From Antribacter soli (GTDB lineage: Bacteria; Actinomycetota; Actinomycetes; Actinomycetales; Cellulomonadaceae): a stretch of 64,000 bases of DNA. Positions 1-9,186 of the stretch are shown one piece after another. The stretch lies in assembly GCF_021568775.1 (NCBI RefSeq), contig NZ_JAKGSG010000025.1:218751-282750 (forward strand). Direction: 5' to 3'. The translations under genes were made by a program, and so were the position numbers. The notes beneath the pieces are model-generated. The model was not told the origin of the DNA, did not search any database, and saw nothing but the letters and a program-made list of their open reading frames with translations. The stretch's first letter is position 1, and each line of letters starts with the position of its first letter.

Positions 1-1
1 C

Positions 2-193
2 TTCGGCGCCCTCGCCGCCGCCGTCGGCGCGGAAGGCGTCGTCGTGCGCTCGCTCGCCGACCTGGACCGCGTCGCCTCGTGGGCGGCCGAGCCCGTCACC
101 GGCCGCCACTTCCTGCTGGTCGACTGCCGGGTCTCGGCGTCCGTCGTCGCCCCCTACCAGGAGGAGATCCTGCGGGAGAACGGCGTCCGCTAG
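2..193 (+). CDS. C-terminal end of a thiamine-diphosphate enzyme (acetolactate synthase family), partial
   Basis: The reading frame enters from the left edge and gives 63 residues before a TAG stop. The visible part fits the C-terminal end of the thiamine-diphosphate pyruvate-binding superfamily: FGALAAAVGAEGVVVRSLAD, then a strand (HFLLVDCRV) and a closing Pro-Tyr-x-Glu segment as in acetolactate-synthase-like proteins. The cofactor-binding GDG...N motif lies outside the window, so the substrate cannot be named. The stop codon interlocks tail to tail with the stop of the opposite-strand membrane protein (CTAG at 190-193), so the two convergent genes share their last bases. Confidence 0.6.
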   Translation, partial: FGALAAAVGAEGVVVRSLADLDRVASWAAEPVTGRHFLLVDCRVSASVVAPYQEEILRENGVR

Positions 194-1449
194 AGCGTGT
201 CCTCCCCCTTCATCGAGGAGCGGGTCGGCCGCCTCACGGCAACCGCCCCCTGCCCGGCTTCCTCGCGTCCCTCGGCCCTGCCGGCCTCGTGGGCTTCCCG
301 GAGCCACTGGGCGACGACGCCGACGTCCTCGTGGCGGCTGGTGAGCCGTTCCACCATGCCCTCGTCCTCGCCGGTCCGCGTGACGCCGGCGTCACTGAGC
401 GCGTACACCAGGTGACGGCGGCTGAGCTGCTCCAGGTCGTCCGTGCGCACCCGCACCAGGTCCTCGAGGTGGCCCGTGAGCCGGATGTTGTCGGCCAGTG
501 TCAGCATGTGCCGGACGACCAGCAGCACCACGACCGCGACCAGCAGAACGGCCAGCACTCCGTCGGTCAGCCGGGACGGGTCGCTCACGGCGACCACCAG
601 GACCGCGCCCACCGGAAGGTAGGGAAGGAGCTCGCGCACCAGGGCTCGAGGATCCGCCCGACCCTCGGTGACGTTCTCCCAGACCGGAATCGACGCCGCC
701 AGCGCGAGCAGCATGTAGCCGTAGGTCCAGCCGAGGTCCCATCCGCTGCCCGCCGCCTCCCGCCCCTGCAGGGCGAGGTAGCTGATCCCGGTGTCCGCGC
801 AGGCGATGGCGGCGAAGCCGGTGGCCACCAGCAACATCGGCGCACGCTCCCGGCCGGTCGCCCGGACCGCCACGCCCGTCGCGACCGAGATGATCAGGAT
901 GTCTGTCAGCGGGTAGTACAGGTAGACGGCGAGATAGATCCACGAGGCCTCGCCCAGCTGCTCGACCAATGGACCCACGACCAGGATCCAGCTGATGAAC
1001 AAGAGCGCCGCGCCGACGATGAGCCCGTCCGCGATCGCCCGTGCCCGACCTGCCCCCGAAAGGCTCCGGCTGGGCAGTGTCAGCATCGCCCCGACCGCAA
1101 AGGGCACGACGGCGACGAAGAAGATGTCCGCCGGGCCGGGATAGGTCTGGGTCTCCGGTGCGATGACCTGGTAGTAGAACCAGACGATGTTCCCGACCGC
1201 GTAGCACGACGCCGCGCCACCGAGCAGCCACCAGGGCAGACGACGGCCGCGGGGACGACGTCTCGCCGCCCGGAAGCACGCGATCGCAGCCAGCGTCGAG
1301 AACACCACGAAAGACGCATCGGAGACCGCGCGTGTTGTGTCCTGCCCACCGTAACCGCCCAGCCCAAAGGCAGCCAGTGCGGCGCCGAGAACCGTAAAGG
1401 CGATCGCCGTTCTCCGGAACGGCAGCCAATCCGCGCTCGCTTGAGTCAT
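190..1449 (-). CDS. Polytopic membrane sensor-like protein without an output domain
   Basis: A 419-residue protein with about nine or ten hydrophobic segments between residues 12 and 320, followed by a helix (DLVRVRTDDLEQLSRRH) of the kind that links membrane sensors to signalling domains. The membrane part resembles the N-terminal half of actinobacterial diguanylate cyclase/phosphodiesterase proteins, but no GGDEF, EAL or kinase motif follows: the last 75 residues are charged and match nothing I know. It may be a truncated c-di-GMP enzyme whose C-terminus was replaced, or a stand-alone sensor. The start ATG is the first in frame; a strong ribosome site is not evident. It is convergent with the preceding partial gene and divergent from the aldehyde dehydrogenase. 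Confidence 0.7.
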   Translation of the reverse strand: MTQASADWLPFRRTAIAFTVLGAALAAFGLGGYGGQDTTRAVSDASFVVFSTLAAIACFRAARRRPRGRRLPWWLLGGAASCYAVGNIVWFYYQVIAPETQTYPGPADIFFVAVVPFAVGAMLTLPSRSLSGAGRARAIADGLIVGAALLFISWILVVGPLVEQLGEASWIYLAVYLYYPLTDILIISVATGVAVRATGRERAPMLLVATGFAAIACADTGISYLALQGREAAGSGWDLGWTYGYMLLALAASIPVWENVTEGRADPRALVRELLPYLPVGAVLVVAVSDPSRLTDGVLAVLLVAVVVLLVVRHMLTLADNIRLTGHLEDLVRVRTDDLEQLSRRHLVYALSDAGVTRTGEDEGMVERLTSRHEDVGVVAQWLREAHEAGRAEGREEAGQGAVAVRRPTRSSMKGEDTL

Positions 1450-1673
1450 GAAATGACGAGCCCCCCATCGAACGTCAATTCAGCGCTGCCAACAAATGAT
1501 CGGCGGCTCATTTCATCGTGCCACAGGAACGTGCGATCTCGCCTGGGAGACGAGGACATCGCCCCGTGGCCGGACATGCACGGAATGCACGGTGTCGTGC
1601 GCTCACGGTCAATACGGCGGGTCCCGGCGCTGCCGACAATCGTCGCGAACGCGCGTCACGTCAAGGAGGCCTG

Positions 1674-3083
1674 ATGTACACCTACGACACACTCCTGGCC
1701 AAGGTCACCGCCACCGGCGGCACCTTCCGGGAGGTCACCGACCCCGCCACCGGGGTCCTGATCGGCCTCGCCCGGGTCGGCACCCTCGCCGATCTCGACA
1801 GCGCGGTCGCCCGCGCCGTCGACGCCCGGCACGGATGGGCAGCGCTGCCGGACGGCGACCGCCGTCAGACCCTCCTGGAGCTCGCCGACGCCGTCGACGC
1901 ATCCGCCGAGGCCCTGGCGCTGATCCTGTCCCGGGAGCAGGGCAAGCCCCTCAACGGGCCGAATGCGCGGTTCGAGGTCGGTGCGTGCGCGAGCTGGCTG
2001 CGCGCTACCGCCGCCCTGGAGCTGCCGACCGAGACCGTCCTGGACGACGAGTCCGGGCACGCCGAGCTCTCCTACCGGCCGGTAGGCACAGTCGGCGTCA
2101 TCACGCCGTGGAACTGGCCGATGATGATCGCGATCTGGCAGATCGCCCCGTCGCTGCGCATGGGGAACACCGTCGTCGCCAAGCCGTCGGAGCACACGAC
2201 CCTCTCGGGCCTGGCCCTGGCGGCGGTGATCAACGACGTCCTGCCCGCGGGCGTGCTCGAGGTCGTCACGGGTGCGGGCGACGTCGGCGACGCACTGGTG
2301 CGCCGACCGGAGATCGGCAAGGTCATGTTCACGGGCTCCACCGCGACCGGCTCGAAGGTCATCGCGGCCTCGGCGGGCAACATCACCCGCCTCACGCTCG
2401 AGCTCGGCGGCAACGACGCGGGCGTCGTCCTGCACGACGTCGACCCCACCGCGATCGCCGAGGACCTGTTCTGGGGCGCGTTCATCAACACCGGCCAGAC
2501 CTGTGCCGCGCTCAAGCGGCTGTACGTGCACGACGACGTCTACGACGCCGTCGTCCAGGCCCTCGCCGAGTTCGCCGCCAAGATGCCGATGGGCGTGGGC
2601 ACCGACGAGGCCAACGTGCTCGGCCCGCTGCAGAACAAGATGCAGTTCGACGTGGTCGACACGCTCGTCGAGGACGCCAAGGCGCGCGGCGCCCGCATCG
2701 TGCTCGGTGGCGACCCCGACCGCGACCGCCCCGGATACTTCTACCCCACCACCCTCGTCGCCGACATCGACGACGAGGCCGCGCTGGTCCAGAAGGAGCA
2801 GTTCGGGCCCGCCCTGCCGATCGTCCGGTTCAGCGACATCGAGGAGGTGATCGCGGCGGCCAACGGCGTCGAGGACGGTCTGGGCGCCTCGGTGTGGTCG
2901 GCCGACCGGGATGCAGCCGTCGCGGTCGCCGGCCGCCTGCAGGCGGGGACCGTCTGGATCAACAGCCACGGCGGTGTGCACCCGTTCGTTCCGTTCGGCG
3001 GGGCCAAGCGCTCCGGCTACGGCCTCGAGTTCGGCACCGAGGGCCTCAAGTCCGTCGCCGTCCCGCAGGTGATCAGCGGCTGA
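1674..3083 (+). CDS. NAD(P)-dependent aldehyde dehydrogenase
   Basis: A 469-residue member of the ALDH superfamily, which oxidises an aldehyde to the acid in the cytoplasm. Visible signatures: the PWNWP cofactor-site segment (about 145-149), Lys170 in NTVVAKPSEH, the FTGSTATG nucleotide loop (about 219-226), general-base Glu243 in LELGGND and nucleophile Cys277 in GQTCAAL. Length is normal for the family. The ATG at 1674 is chosen because AAGGAGG lies 4 nt upstream; the frame is open further 5' but has no better signal. With the GMC oxidoreductase and Liv-type transporter downstream it could take an imported alcohol or amine to an acid, but the substrate is not shown by the sequence. Confidence 0.93.
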   Translation: MYTYDTLLAKVTATGGTFREVTDPATGVLIGLARVGTLADLDSAVARAVDARHGWAALPDGDRRQTLLELADAVDASAEALALILSREQGKPLNGPNARFEVGACASWLRATAALELPTETVLDDESGHAELSYRPVGTVGVITPWNWPMMIAIWQIAPSLRMGNTVVAKPSEHTTLSGLALAAVINDVLPAGVLEVVTGAGDVGDALVRRPEIGKVMFTGSTATGSKVIAASAGNITRLTLELGGNDAGVVLHDVDPTAIAEDLFWGAFINTGQTCAALKRLYVHDDVYDAVVQALAEFAAKMPMGVGTDEANVLGPLQNKMQFDVVDTLVEDAKARGARIVLGGDPDRDRPGYFYPTTLVADIDDEAALVQKEQFGPALPIVRFSDIEEVIAAANGVEDGLGASVWSADRDAAVAVAGRLQAGTVWINSHGGVHPFVPFGGAKRSGYGLEFGTEGLKSVAVPQVISG

Positions 3084-3095
3084 GCGCCGCCGCTG

Positions 3096-3485
3096 CTACA
3101 CCATCGCGTCCCGCACCGGCACCGAGTCGACGATCTGCTCGAAGGTGGTGACCTGCCCGTCCCGCAGGTGCCACACGTGCGCGACCCGTGCCGTGAAGGA
3201 CTTCCCCGTCGCTCGACAGGTCCCGGTGTAGGTGCCGATCCCGACCTGCACCGGGCCCGCGTCGAGCAGCCTCTCCAGGGTGAACCGGTACCCGTCGAAG
3301 TCGCGGCCGATCGCCTCGAAGACGTTCCTCCGCACCTCTTCGGGCCCGGTGCAGGTGCCCGCGCGGGGGAAGCCCGCTGCCTCGGTCCAGCGGGTGGACT
3401 CGGACAGCGGTGGGAGCATCGCGTCGAGGTCGCCTGCCGCGGACGCGGCGTAGTGAGCGGTGACGATGTCGTGGTTGGTCCTCAT
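3096..3485 (-). CDS. SnoaL-like (NTF2-fold) protein
   Basis: A 129-residue single-domain protein of the NTF2-like/SnoaL superfamily. It begins with the typical helix (IVTAHYAASAAGDLDAMLPPL) and ends with the strand pattern VAHVWHLRDGQVTTFEQIVDS seen in ketosteroid-isomerase-like proteins. Members act as small-molecule isomerases, cyclases or binding proteins; no catalytic assignment is possible here. The ATG has AAGGAGG a few bases upstream. It lies at the 3' end of a reverse-strand stretch that includes the MoaF and dehydrogenase remnants and the AraC gene, and ends 12 nt from the convergent aldehyde dehydrogenase. Confidence 0.8.
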   Translation of the reverse strand: MRTNHDIVTAHYAASAAGDLDAMLPPLSESTRWTEAAGFPRAGTCTGPEEVRRNVFEAIGRDFDGYRFTLERLLDAGPVQVGIGTYTGTCRATGKSFTARVAHVWHLRDGQVTTFEQIVDSVPVRDAMV

Positions 3486-3510
3486 GAGGGCCTCCTTCGG
3501 TACGGGTCGG

Positions 3511-3774
3511 TCAGACGGGCTGCACGTCGGGGTAGCGAACGGCGCCGAGCGGGTAGATGTGCCCGCCGGCCCGCCGGTGGTCAGCCCTCCCCTCGGCGTT
3601 GATGCCGACGAAGACGTCGGTGGTCCGCAGCTCGTACCCGAGGTCGTGCAGCCAGACGCTTGCCACGGGGATGACGAACTCGCGGAAGCAGAACAGGTAC
3701 AGGCCGTCGGCGAACTTCCACAGCGTCGACAGGTCGACGTCGCCGTGGCCGCGCTGCTCGCCCTGGAGACACAC
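3511..3774 (-). pseudogene. MoaF C-terminal domain remnant
   Basis: About 85 residues match the C-terminal domain of the MoaF family, with the pattern DLSTLWKFADGLYLFCFREF followed by ELRTTDVFVGIN. MoaF proteins are normally two-domain proteins of about 250 residues; here the whole N-terminal domain is missing and the frame runs without a stop out of the neighbouring dehydrogenase remnant, with a frame change at the junction (about 3775-3785). An internal GTG at 3774 could start a short product, but no ribosome site precedes it. I read this as the product of a deletion that fused two genes. MoaF genes in enterobacteria sit near tyramine oxidase genes, and a copper amine oxidase lies 12 kb away, but that link is only suggestive. 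Confidence 0.55.
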
Positions 3775-3780
3775 GGTGCC

Positions 3781-4751
3781 GGCGGGACGAGGACGGCCTT
3801 GATGAGGCCCTCGGCGCGCTCGCGCACCGCCGCGAGCGCCCGCTCCACGTCCGCGTGCGGGTACACGTGAGTGACGAGCGACGCGAACGGGAAGCGGCCC
3901 TGCGCGAGCAGGTCGAGCGCGCGCTCGTAACCGCCTGCGGCAAGGAACGACGGCAGGACGTCGATCTCCCGCGTGAGGAGGTACTCGTCGGACGGGATCG
4001 ACACGACGGGGCCCGAGCCGCACGCGCCGGCGAGGACCACACGTCCGCCACGGCGGACGATCCTGATCGCGTCGAGCTGCGCGTCGACCGAGCCGGCCGA
4101 CTCGATCACGACGTCGGGGCCGCCGGGAAGGCGCTCGCGGATCGCCGCGACGAGCCGTTCGCCACGCTCGGCGACGGTGTCGGTGGCACCGAAGGCGCGC
4201 GCGAGGGTGCGACGCTCGGTGCGTCCGGCGACGACGACGACCTCGCTCGCCCCTGCGGCCGAGGCGGCGGCCGCGGCGAGGAGGCCGATGGGACCGGGGC
4301 CGATGACGACGACCTTGTCGCCGAGGCCCACGCGGCCGCGCTCGACGGCGCGGACCGAGACGGCGAGCGGCTCGACGAGCACGGCGGTCTCCAGGTCGAG
4401 CCCGTCGGGGACGCGGTGGACCACACCCTCGCGGGGCACGACGAGGTGGGTGGCGTACCCGCCGGAGAACGGGCGGGTCGTGCGGGGGATGTTCACGCCC
4501 GTCTGGCGGCCGGGGCCAGGATGGCGCACGGGGTCGTCGAGCTCGCAGAGGTTGTGGCGGCCCTCGCGGCACCGGTCGCAGCGGTGGCAGGGCACGAGCA
4601 TCTCGACGGCGACGGGGTCGCCGACCTCGAGCCCCCGGTCGTCCCCATCTCCGTCCACGGGGCCGACGGCGACGACGACGCCCACGAACTCGTGCCCGGG
4701 GACGAGCGGGAACGGGTCGCGTGGGCGCGCAACCGTTGTGCGCTCGCGCAG
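3781..4751 (-). pseudogene. Zinc-dependent alcohol dehydrogenase (threonine-dehydrogenase-like), 5'-truncated and 3'-fused
   Basis: A continuous open frame encodes the medium-chain dehydrogenase body from DPFPLVPGHEFVG through the structural-zinc cluster (MLVPCHRCDRCREGRHNLCE), the Rossmann loop VVIGPGPIGLLAAAAA and the C-terminal LIKAVLV. The first roughly 50 residues of the family, including the catalytic GICGTD-type Cys, are absent; the frame begins next to the AraC stop codon and has no plausible start. At the other end there is no stop codon: the frame passes straight into MoaF sequence. Codon use is still like its neighbours and no internal stop has arisen, so decay may be recent. A functional product is unlikely. 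Confidence 0.65.
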
Positions 4752-4777
4752 GGGTGCGGCAGAGCCGCGTGACCGCG

Positions 4778-5737
4778 CTAGGCGACCCGGGCGCGGAACT
4801 CCGACGGCGTCTCGCCGTAGGCCGCCTTGAAGGTGCGGGAGAAGTGCGGGGCGTCCGCGAACGACCAGCGCGACGCGATCGCCGTCACGGTCGCCGCCGC
4901 GAGCGCCGGGTCGGCGAGGTCGGTGCGGCAGCGCTCGAGGCGCCGCGTGCGGATGTAGGAGGAGACCGAGATCCCCGCGTGCTGGAAGAGCGCGTGCAGA
5001 TGGCGGACAGAGATGTAGTGCGCCTCGGCGATCGCGGTGGGCGAGAGCGCCGGGTCGGCCAGGTGCTCCTCGATGTGGGCGTAGATCGCGTCGAGCAGCT
5101 GATCGGCGGGCACTGCCCGGTCCTCGCCGAGCTGGTCGCGCAGCAGGATGGTGACGAGGTCGACGGCGTTGCGGGCGAGCCGCCATCCGGTCGACGCGTT
5201 CACGAGGTGCAGGCGGCCGGCAAGCTGCTCCAGCACCGAGCTGACCATCTCGCCGAGCGAGTCGTCGCTGCCGAGCGCCGTCGCGGTGAGGCGGGCGACG
5301 CGGTCGTCGGACAGGTCGACGAGCCGCTTGGGGAACATCGCCACGATGGTGCGCATCCGGTCGTCGAACACGAGGGTGTACGGCCGGGTCGTGTCGTAGA
5401 CGGCGACGTCGCCGGGCCGCAGGACGACGTCGTGACCGTCCTGGCAGATGTAGCCGGTGCCCTCGAGCATGAGGCTCACCTTGTACGCGGGCTCGTTCGT
5501 GCACTCACCGATGAGGTTGCGCGTGCGTTCCACCACGTGCGGCACGGACGCGATCTCCACTAGGTTGAAGTCCCGCAGGGACGCCGCGCGGACCGAGGCA
5601 CCGAAGTCGTGCGCGCGCTGGCTCGACACCCTGAGCGGCACGAACGACTTGTCGACGATGCCCCGGAAGTCTGAGAGCGACCCGATCCGCTGGAGCACGG
5701 AAACCGTGCCGAGCGAGGGTGCGTACGTGGAAGACAT
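4778..5737 (-). CDS. AraC-family transcriptional regulator
   Basis: A 319-residue regulator. Residues 1-200 form the AraC-binding-like sensory domain found in NitR/FeaR-type regulators (with the CQDGHDVVLRPGDVAVYDTT segment). The last 110 residues carry the two helix-turn-helix motifs of the AraC family, including ISVRHLHALFQHAG and the signature FADAPHFSRTFKAAYGETPS. ATG 5737 is preferred over the in-frame GTG at 5743 because GGAGG is 5 nt upstream of the ATG and overlaps the GTG. It is transcribed away from the Liv-type transporter operon, whose promoter must lie in the same 228-bp gap, so it is the likely regulator of that operon and of the GMC enzyme. Confidence 0.9.
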   Translation of the reverse strand: MSSTYAPSLGTVSVLQRIGSLSDFRGIVDKSFVPLRVSSQRAHDFGASVRAASLRDFNLVEIASVPHVVERTRNLIGECTNEPAYKVSLMLEGTGYICQDGHDVVLRPGDVAVYDTTRPYTLVFDDRMRTIVAMFPKRLVDLSDDRVARLTATALGSDDSLGEMVSSVLEQLAGRLHLVNASTGWRLARNAVDLVTILLRDQLGEDRAVPADQLLDAIYAHIEEHLADPALSPTAIAEAHYISVRHLHALFQHAGISVSSYIRTRRLERCRTDLADPALAAATVTAIASRWSFADAPHFSRTFKAAYGETPSEFRARVA

Positions 5738-5965
5738 CCTCACCTCCGTCGGGCTCGTTCACGCCGATGTGGAGCCCAGGTCACCGGCGATCGTAGCCCC
5801 AAAACCTCCGGCACCGGTACTGACTCCTGGCGGCTCGACGCCGCCGTGCACGGAACGACAACCGCTCTTCGCGCCGGTTCAATCCGCGGCCCTCCCGCGT
5901 CCGCTTGCCTTGCACCTGGCAGGACGTGCATCCATGCCTGCCCCCCAGTACGAAGGAGTGCTGCA

Positions 5966-7273
5966 ATGAATCGCATCCTCAGGGCGACGGCCGCCCTCGG
6001 CGTCGGAGCGCTGGTCGTCGCGCTCTCCGCCTGCGTCGCGGAGACCGACACCGGAACCATCCAGGGGGCGCCCTCCGCCGACGCGGACGACCTCAGATGC
6101 GGCCTCGGCACCGGCGAGGAGGCGACCGGCGAGCCCATCAAGGTGGCCGCGGTCGCGACCGCGTCGGGCGGCGTCGACTTCTCGTCGTCGCCCAGCTCCG
6201 CGAAGGCCTACTTCGACTGCGTCAACGACAACGGCGGCATCAACGGCCGGCCGGTCCGGTACGAGTTCGGCGACGACGCCCTCGACCCGACGAAGACCGC
6301 GCAGCTCGCCGCCGGTTACGCCTCCGACACGTCGGTCGTCGCGATGGTCGGCGACGCGACCTTCGTCGGCTGCGACGTCGCCAACGTCGAGTACGAGAAG
6401 GCGGGCCTGTACTCCATCACCGGCGTCGGCGTGCCGCAGGCCTGCTTCGAGTCCTCGAACATCGCGCCGGTCAACGCCGGCCCACGCACCTCGGCGCTGG
6501 CCACGCTGCAGTACTTCGAGCGGCAGGGCCAGGCCGACCCGTTCTTCGCGATCGGCCTCAACACCCGCGGCAACGGTGACTGGGTGGCCGACGGTATCGA
6601 GAAGTACACCCAGCAGGCGGGCATCGACCTGGTCGGCGACGTCCTGTCCGACCCGGCGGAGAGCAACTTCCTGCCGCTGGTCAGCCAGGTGAAGCAGGCC
6701 GCCCCGGCGAGCCTCGTCGTCGTCGACCCGGCGCCCATCACGGCGTCGATCCTTGCCACCGCCGAGCAGCAGGACGCCAAGGGCGACATCCAGTGGGCCT
6801 GCACCGCCTCCTGCTACGACGCCCAGTTCGGCGAGCAGATCGGCTACTACTGGGAGGGTTTCGTCGCCAACTCCGAGCTCGCGCTCGTGACCGCCGAGGG
6901 CGAGGACGCCAACCAGTGGCGGGCCGTCATGGACGAGTACGCGGACGCCGACGCCCCGCGCGACACGTTCAGCCAGGCCGGTTTCCTCGCCGCGAAGATC
7001 TTCGTGGACGCGCTGCTGCCGCTCGACACCGAGAACCTGGACCGCGAGACGGTGTCCGAGGCCGTTCTCGGGGTGAGGGGCTATGAGTCCGACCTGCTCT
7101 GCGCCCCCTGGTACTACGGCGAGGCCGACGAGCACCACGCCAACCACGCGACGCGCATGGCGATCATCGAGAGCGGCACCTACGTCGAGCTCGAGGGCTG
7201 CCAGGACGTCGCGGACCCCGACATGGCCGAGATCCTGGAGCGTGAGCAGTCCGAGGGACTGCTCACCGAGTAG
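5966..7273 (+). CDS. Periplasmic-type substrate-binding lipoprotein of a branched-chain-amino-acid-class ABC importer
   Basis: A 435-residue lipoprotein: a signal peptide ends in the lipobox ALSAC with Cys23 as the acylated residue. The mature part has the periplasmic-binding-protein type 1 fold, with FDCVNDNGGINGRPVRYEFG (the Leu/Ile/Val-binding class N-terminal signature) and a two-lobe length. Start ATG 5966 has AAGGAG upstream and gives a proper signal peptide. It heads a five-gene transporter run (binding protein, two permeases, two ATPases) with the downstream GMC enzyme in the same direction. The ligand is unknown; this class binds amino acids, amides, aromatic acids and other small molecules, and the oxidase and aldehyde dehydrogenase next door suggest an alcohol-bearing compound. 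Confidence 0.92.
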   Translation: MNRILRATAALGVGALVVALSACVAETDTGTIQGAPSADADDLRCGLGTGEEATGEPIKVAAVATASGGVDFSSSPSSAKAYFDCVNDNGGINGRPVRYEFGDDALDPTKTAQLAAGYASDTSVVAMVGDATFVGCDVANVEYEKAGLYSITGVGVPQACFESSNIAPVNAGPRTSALATLQYFERQGQADPFFAIGLNTRGNGDWVADGIEKYTQQAGIDLVGDVLSDPAESNFLPLVSQVKQAAPASLVVVDPAPITASILATAEQQDAKGDIQWACTASCYDAQFGEQIGYYWEGFVANSELALVTAEGEDANQWRAVMDEYADADAPRDTFSQAGFLAAKIFVDALLPLDTENLDRETVSEAVLGVRGYESDLLCAPWYYGEADEHHANHATRMAIIESGTYVELEGCQDVADPDMAEILEREQSEGLLTE

Positions 7274-7285
7274 GGCGGCCGCACC

Positions 7286-8158
7286 GTGAACCTGCTCCCC
7301 TTCGTCGTCGCCGGCCTCGTCATCGGTTCGGTCTACGCCCTGTCCGGGGTCGGGGTGCTCGTCCTGTACCGCACGACGGGCGTCCTGAACTTCGCCCACG
7401 GCGCCGTCGGCGGCATGGCCGCACTGCTGGTGTGGCAGACGGTCGAGCTGCGGATGCAGCCCCCGGTCGCGATCGCCCTGGGCATCGCGGCCGGGGCCGC
7501 GATCGCCTTCCTCTTCGGGCTGGTCGCCGGGCCGTCCCTGGCCCGGGTCGACCAGCTCCGGAAGGCGATCGCGACGCTCGGGCTCGCCCTCGCCCTGCTC
7601 GGCGTGATGCTGTTCGTCTGGAACGACAAGGCGCGGACGATGAGGCTCGAGACGAGCCGCATCTCCTTCGACGTCGCCGGGGCGCGGGTCAACGTCACCC
7701 AGCTCGTCTGCCTCGCCCTCGCGCTGCTCGTCGTCGTCGGCACGCTCCTCGCGCTGCGCCACACGTCGATGGGGACGTCGATGCGGGCGCTCGCGAGCGA
7801 CCGTGAGCTCGCCGCCGTCGTCGGCACCAACGTGCGGCTCGTCGAGAACACGGCCTGGGCGGTCTCCGGCGCGGTCGCCGGCATCTCCGGCATCCTCCTG
7901 GCCGACCAGACGCGGCTGGAACCCGCGTTCCTCACATTCCTCATCATCCCGGAGCTCGCTGCCGTGGTCATCGGTCGTTTCGTCTCGCTCTGGCTCACCC
8001 TCGTCGGCGGCCTCGCCGTCGGCGTCGGGCAGTCGCTCGTCTCCGCCTGGCCCACGGTCAGCGCCTTCAGCACAGCGGTGCCGTTCGTCGTCGCGACGAT
8101 CGTCATCCTCGTCGCGACCCGGCGTCGGGTCGTCACGGTCGGGGTGGTGCGCGCATGA
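7286..8158 (+). CDS. livH: Branched-chain-amino-acid-class ABC transporter permease (LivH-like)
   Basis: A 290-residue membrane protein with eight or so hydrophobic segments and the LivH hallmark near the N-terminus (VLYRTTGVLNFAHGAVGGMA). The cytoplasmic loop RHTSMGTSMRALASDRELAA, which contacts the ATPase, is present. It starts with GTG 12 nt after the binding-protein stop, with only a weak ribosome site, and overlaps the next gene by ATGA. It is half of the inner-membrane channel with the LivM-like protein. Confidence 0.93.
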   Translation: MNLLPFVVAGLVIGSVYALSGVGVLVLYRTTGVLNFAHGAVGGMAALLVWQTVELRMQPPVAIALGIAAGAAIAFLFGLVAGPSLARVDQLRKAIATLGLALALLGVMLFVWNDKARTMRLETSRISFDVAGARVNVTQLVCLALALLVVVGTLLALRHTSMGTSMRALASDRELAAVVGTNVRLVENTAWAVSGAVAGISGILLADQTRLEPAFLTFLIIPELAAVVIGRFVSLWLTLVGGLAVGVGQSLVSAWPTVSAFSTAVPFVVATIVILVATRRRVVTVGVVRA

Positions 8159-9186
8159 AGCAGGACTTCTTCTCCCGGACCGATGTGCGGGGCGCACTCG
8201 TCGGGCTCGCCGTCGGACTCGTGCTCGCGCTCGGACTGCCGTTCCTGCCCGGCGTCGGCGCGGGGCTGGCGCTCCGCACCCTCACGGTGTGCGCGATCTA
8301 CGCCCTGGCCGCCGCCGGCGTCGGCGTGCTGTACGGCCGGCTGGGCCTCGTGTCGATCATGCAGATCGGCCTGGTCGCCGTCGGCGGCTGGGCCACCCTG
8401 CGGATCTACCACGCCACCCACCTGCCGTTCGAGGTGGTCATGGTCCTCGCGGCTCTGGTCACGGCCGTCGTCGGCGTGCTGGTGGGCCTGCCTGCCCTGC
8501 GCCTGTCGGGCCTCAGCCTCGCGATCGTCACGCTCATGGTCGCCGGCGCGCTCGAGGTGCTCGTCACGTACGCCGGCTTCCCCAACGGCGGCAACGGGTT
8601 CCTCGGCCGCGTGTCGGGCGGCACGCTCGCGGTGATCATGCCGCGGCCGGGCCTCGGACAGTCCGACGACGAGTTCTTCCGTTACGTCGGGGTGGTCGTC
8701 GTCGTCGTCCTGGCGCTGCTGCGGTGGTTGCTCATGGTGCGGCCGGGTCGTACCTGGGCCGCGATCCGGCAGGGTGAGGCCGGCGCGGTCTCCCTCGGCG
8801 TCAACACCGTCGCCCACCGCCTGCTCGCACTGGCCGTGACGAGCGCGGTCACCGGGGTCGCGGGCGCGCTGCTCGCGGCCGGCTCCGGGATTCTCGACCC
8901 CGCGTCGTTCAAGGCGCAGCAGTCGGTCCTGCTCTTCGCGACGGTGCTCATCGGCGGGGCCTTCTCGCTGTTGGGCGCCGTCATCGGTGGCCTGTTCTTC
9001 TACGGCATGCCTCAGCTGCTCAGCACGGTCGGCCTCGACGGCAACCTCGTGTTCGTCGTCCTCGGCCTCGGGCTGGTCCAGGCGGTCACGACCGCCCAGG
9101 CGGGCATCGCCGGCCAGCTCGCCGAGCTGTGGCGGCGGCTGCGGCCGCGGCTGTGGCCGCGGCCCCGGCGGGAGGTGACGGTATGA
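8155..9186 (+). CDS. livM: Branched-chain-amino-acid-class ABC transporter permease (LivM-like)
   Basis: A 343-residue permease with the LivM pattern: an N-terminal hydrophobic block, VGVLYGRLGLVSIMQIGLVA, then the coupling loop RPGRTWAAIRQGEAGAVSLG. Its start ATG overlaps the previous stop by 4 nt and its stop overlaps the start of the ATPase by 4 nt, indicating translational coupling. The last 25 residues are rich in Arg and Pro and unusually basic (WRRLRPRLWPRPRR), which fits a cytoplasmic tail. Confidence 0.93.
   Translation: MKQDFFSRTDVRGALVGLAVGLVLALGLPFLPGVGAGLALRTLTVCAIYALAAAGVGVLYGRLGLVSIMQIGLVAVGGWATLRIYHATHLPFEVVMVLAALVTAVVGVLVGLPALRLSGLSLAIVTLMVAGALEVLVTYAGFPNGGNGFLGRVSGGTLAVIMPRPGLGQSDDEFFRYVGVVVVVVLALLRWLLMVRPGRTWAAIRQGEAGAVSLGVNTVAHRLLALAVTSAVTGVAGALLAAGSGILDPASFKAQQSVLLFATVLIGGAFSLLGAVIGGLFFYGMPQLLSTVGLDGNLVFVVLGLGLVQAVTTAQAGIAGQLAELWRRLRPRLWPRPRREVTV

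Noticed and set aside
79-1674. Long plus-strand open frames opposite the membrane sensor gene
   Set aside because: Arg/His/Pro-rich translation without family features; antisense shadow of a GC-rich gene with clear transmembrane pattern on the reverse strand.
3096-5504. One 802-codon frame covering SnoaL, MoaF, dehydrogenase and part of AraC
   Set aside because: It joins separate genes and remnants; SnoaL has its own ribosome site and start, and AraC is in another frame.
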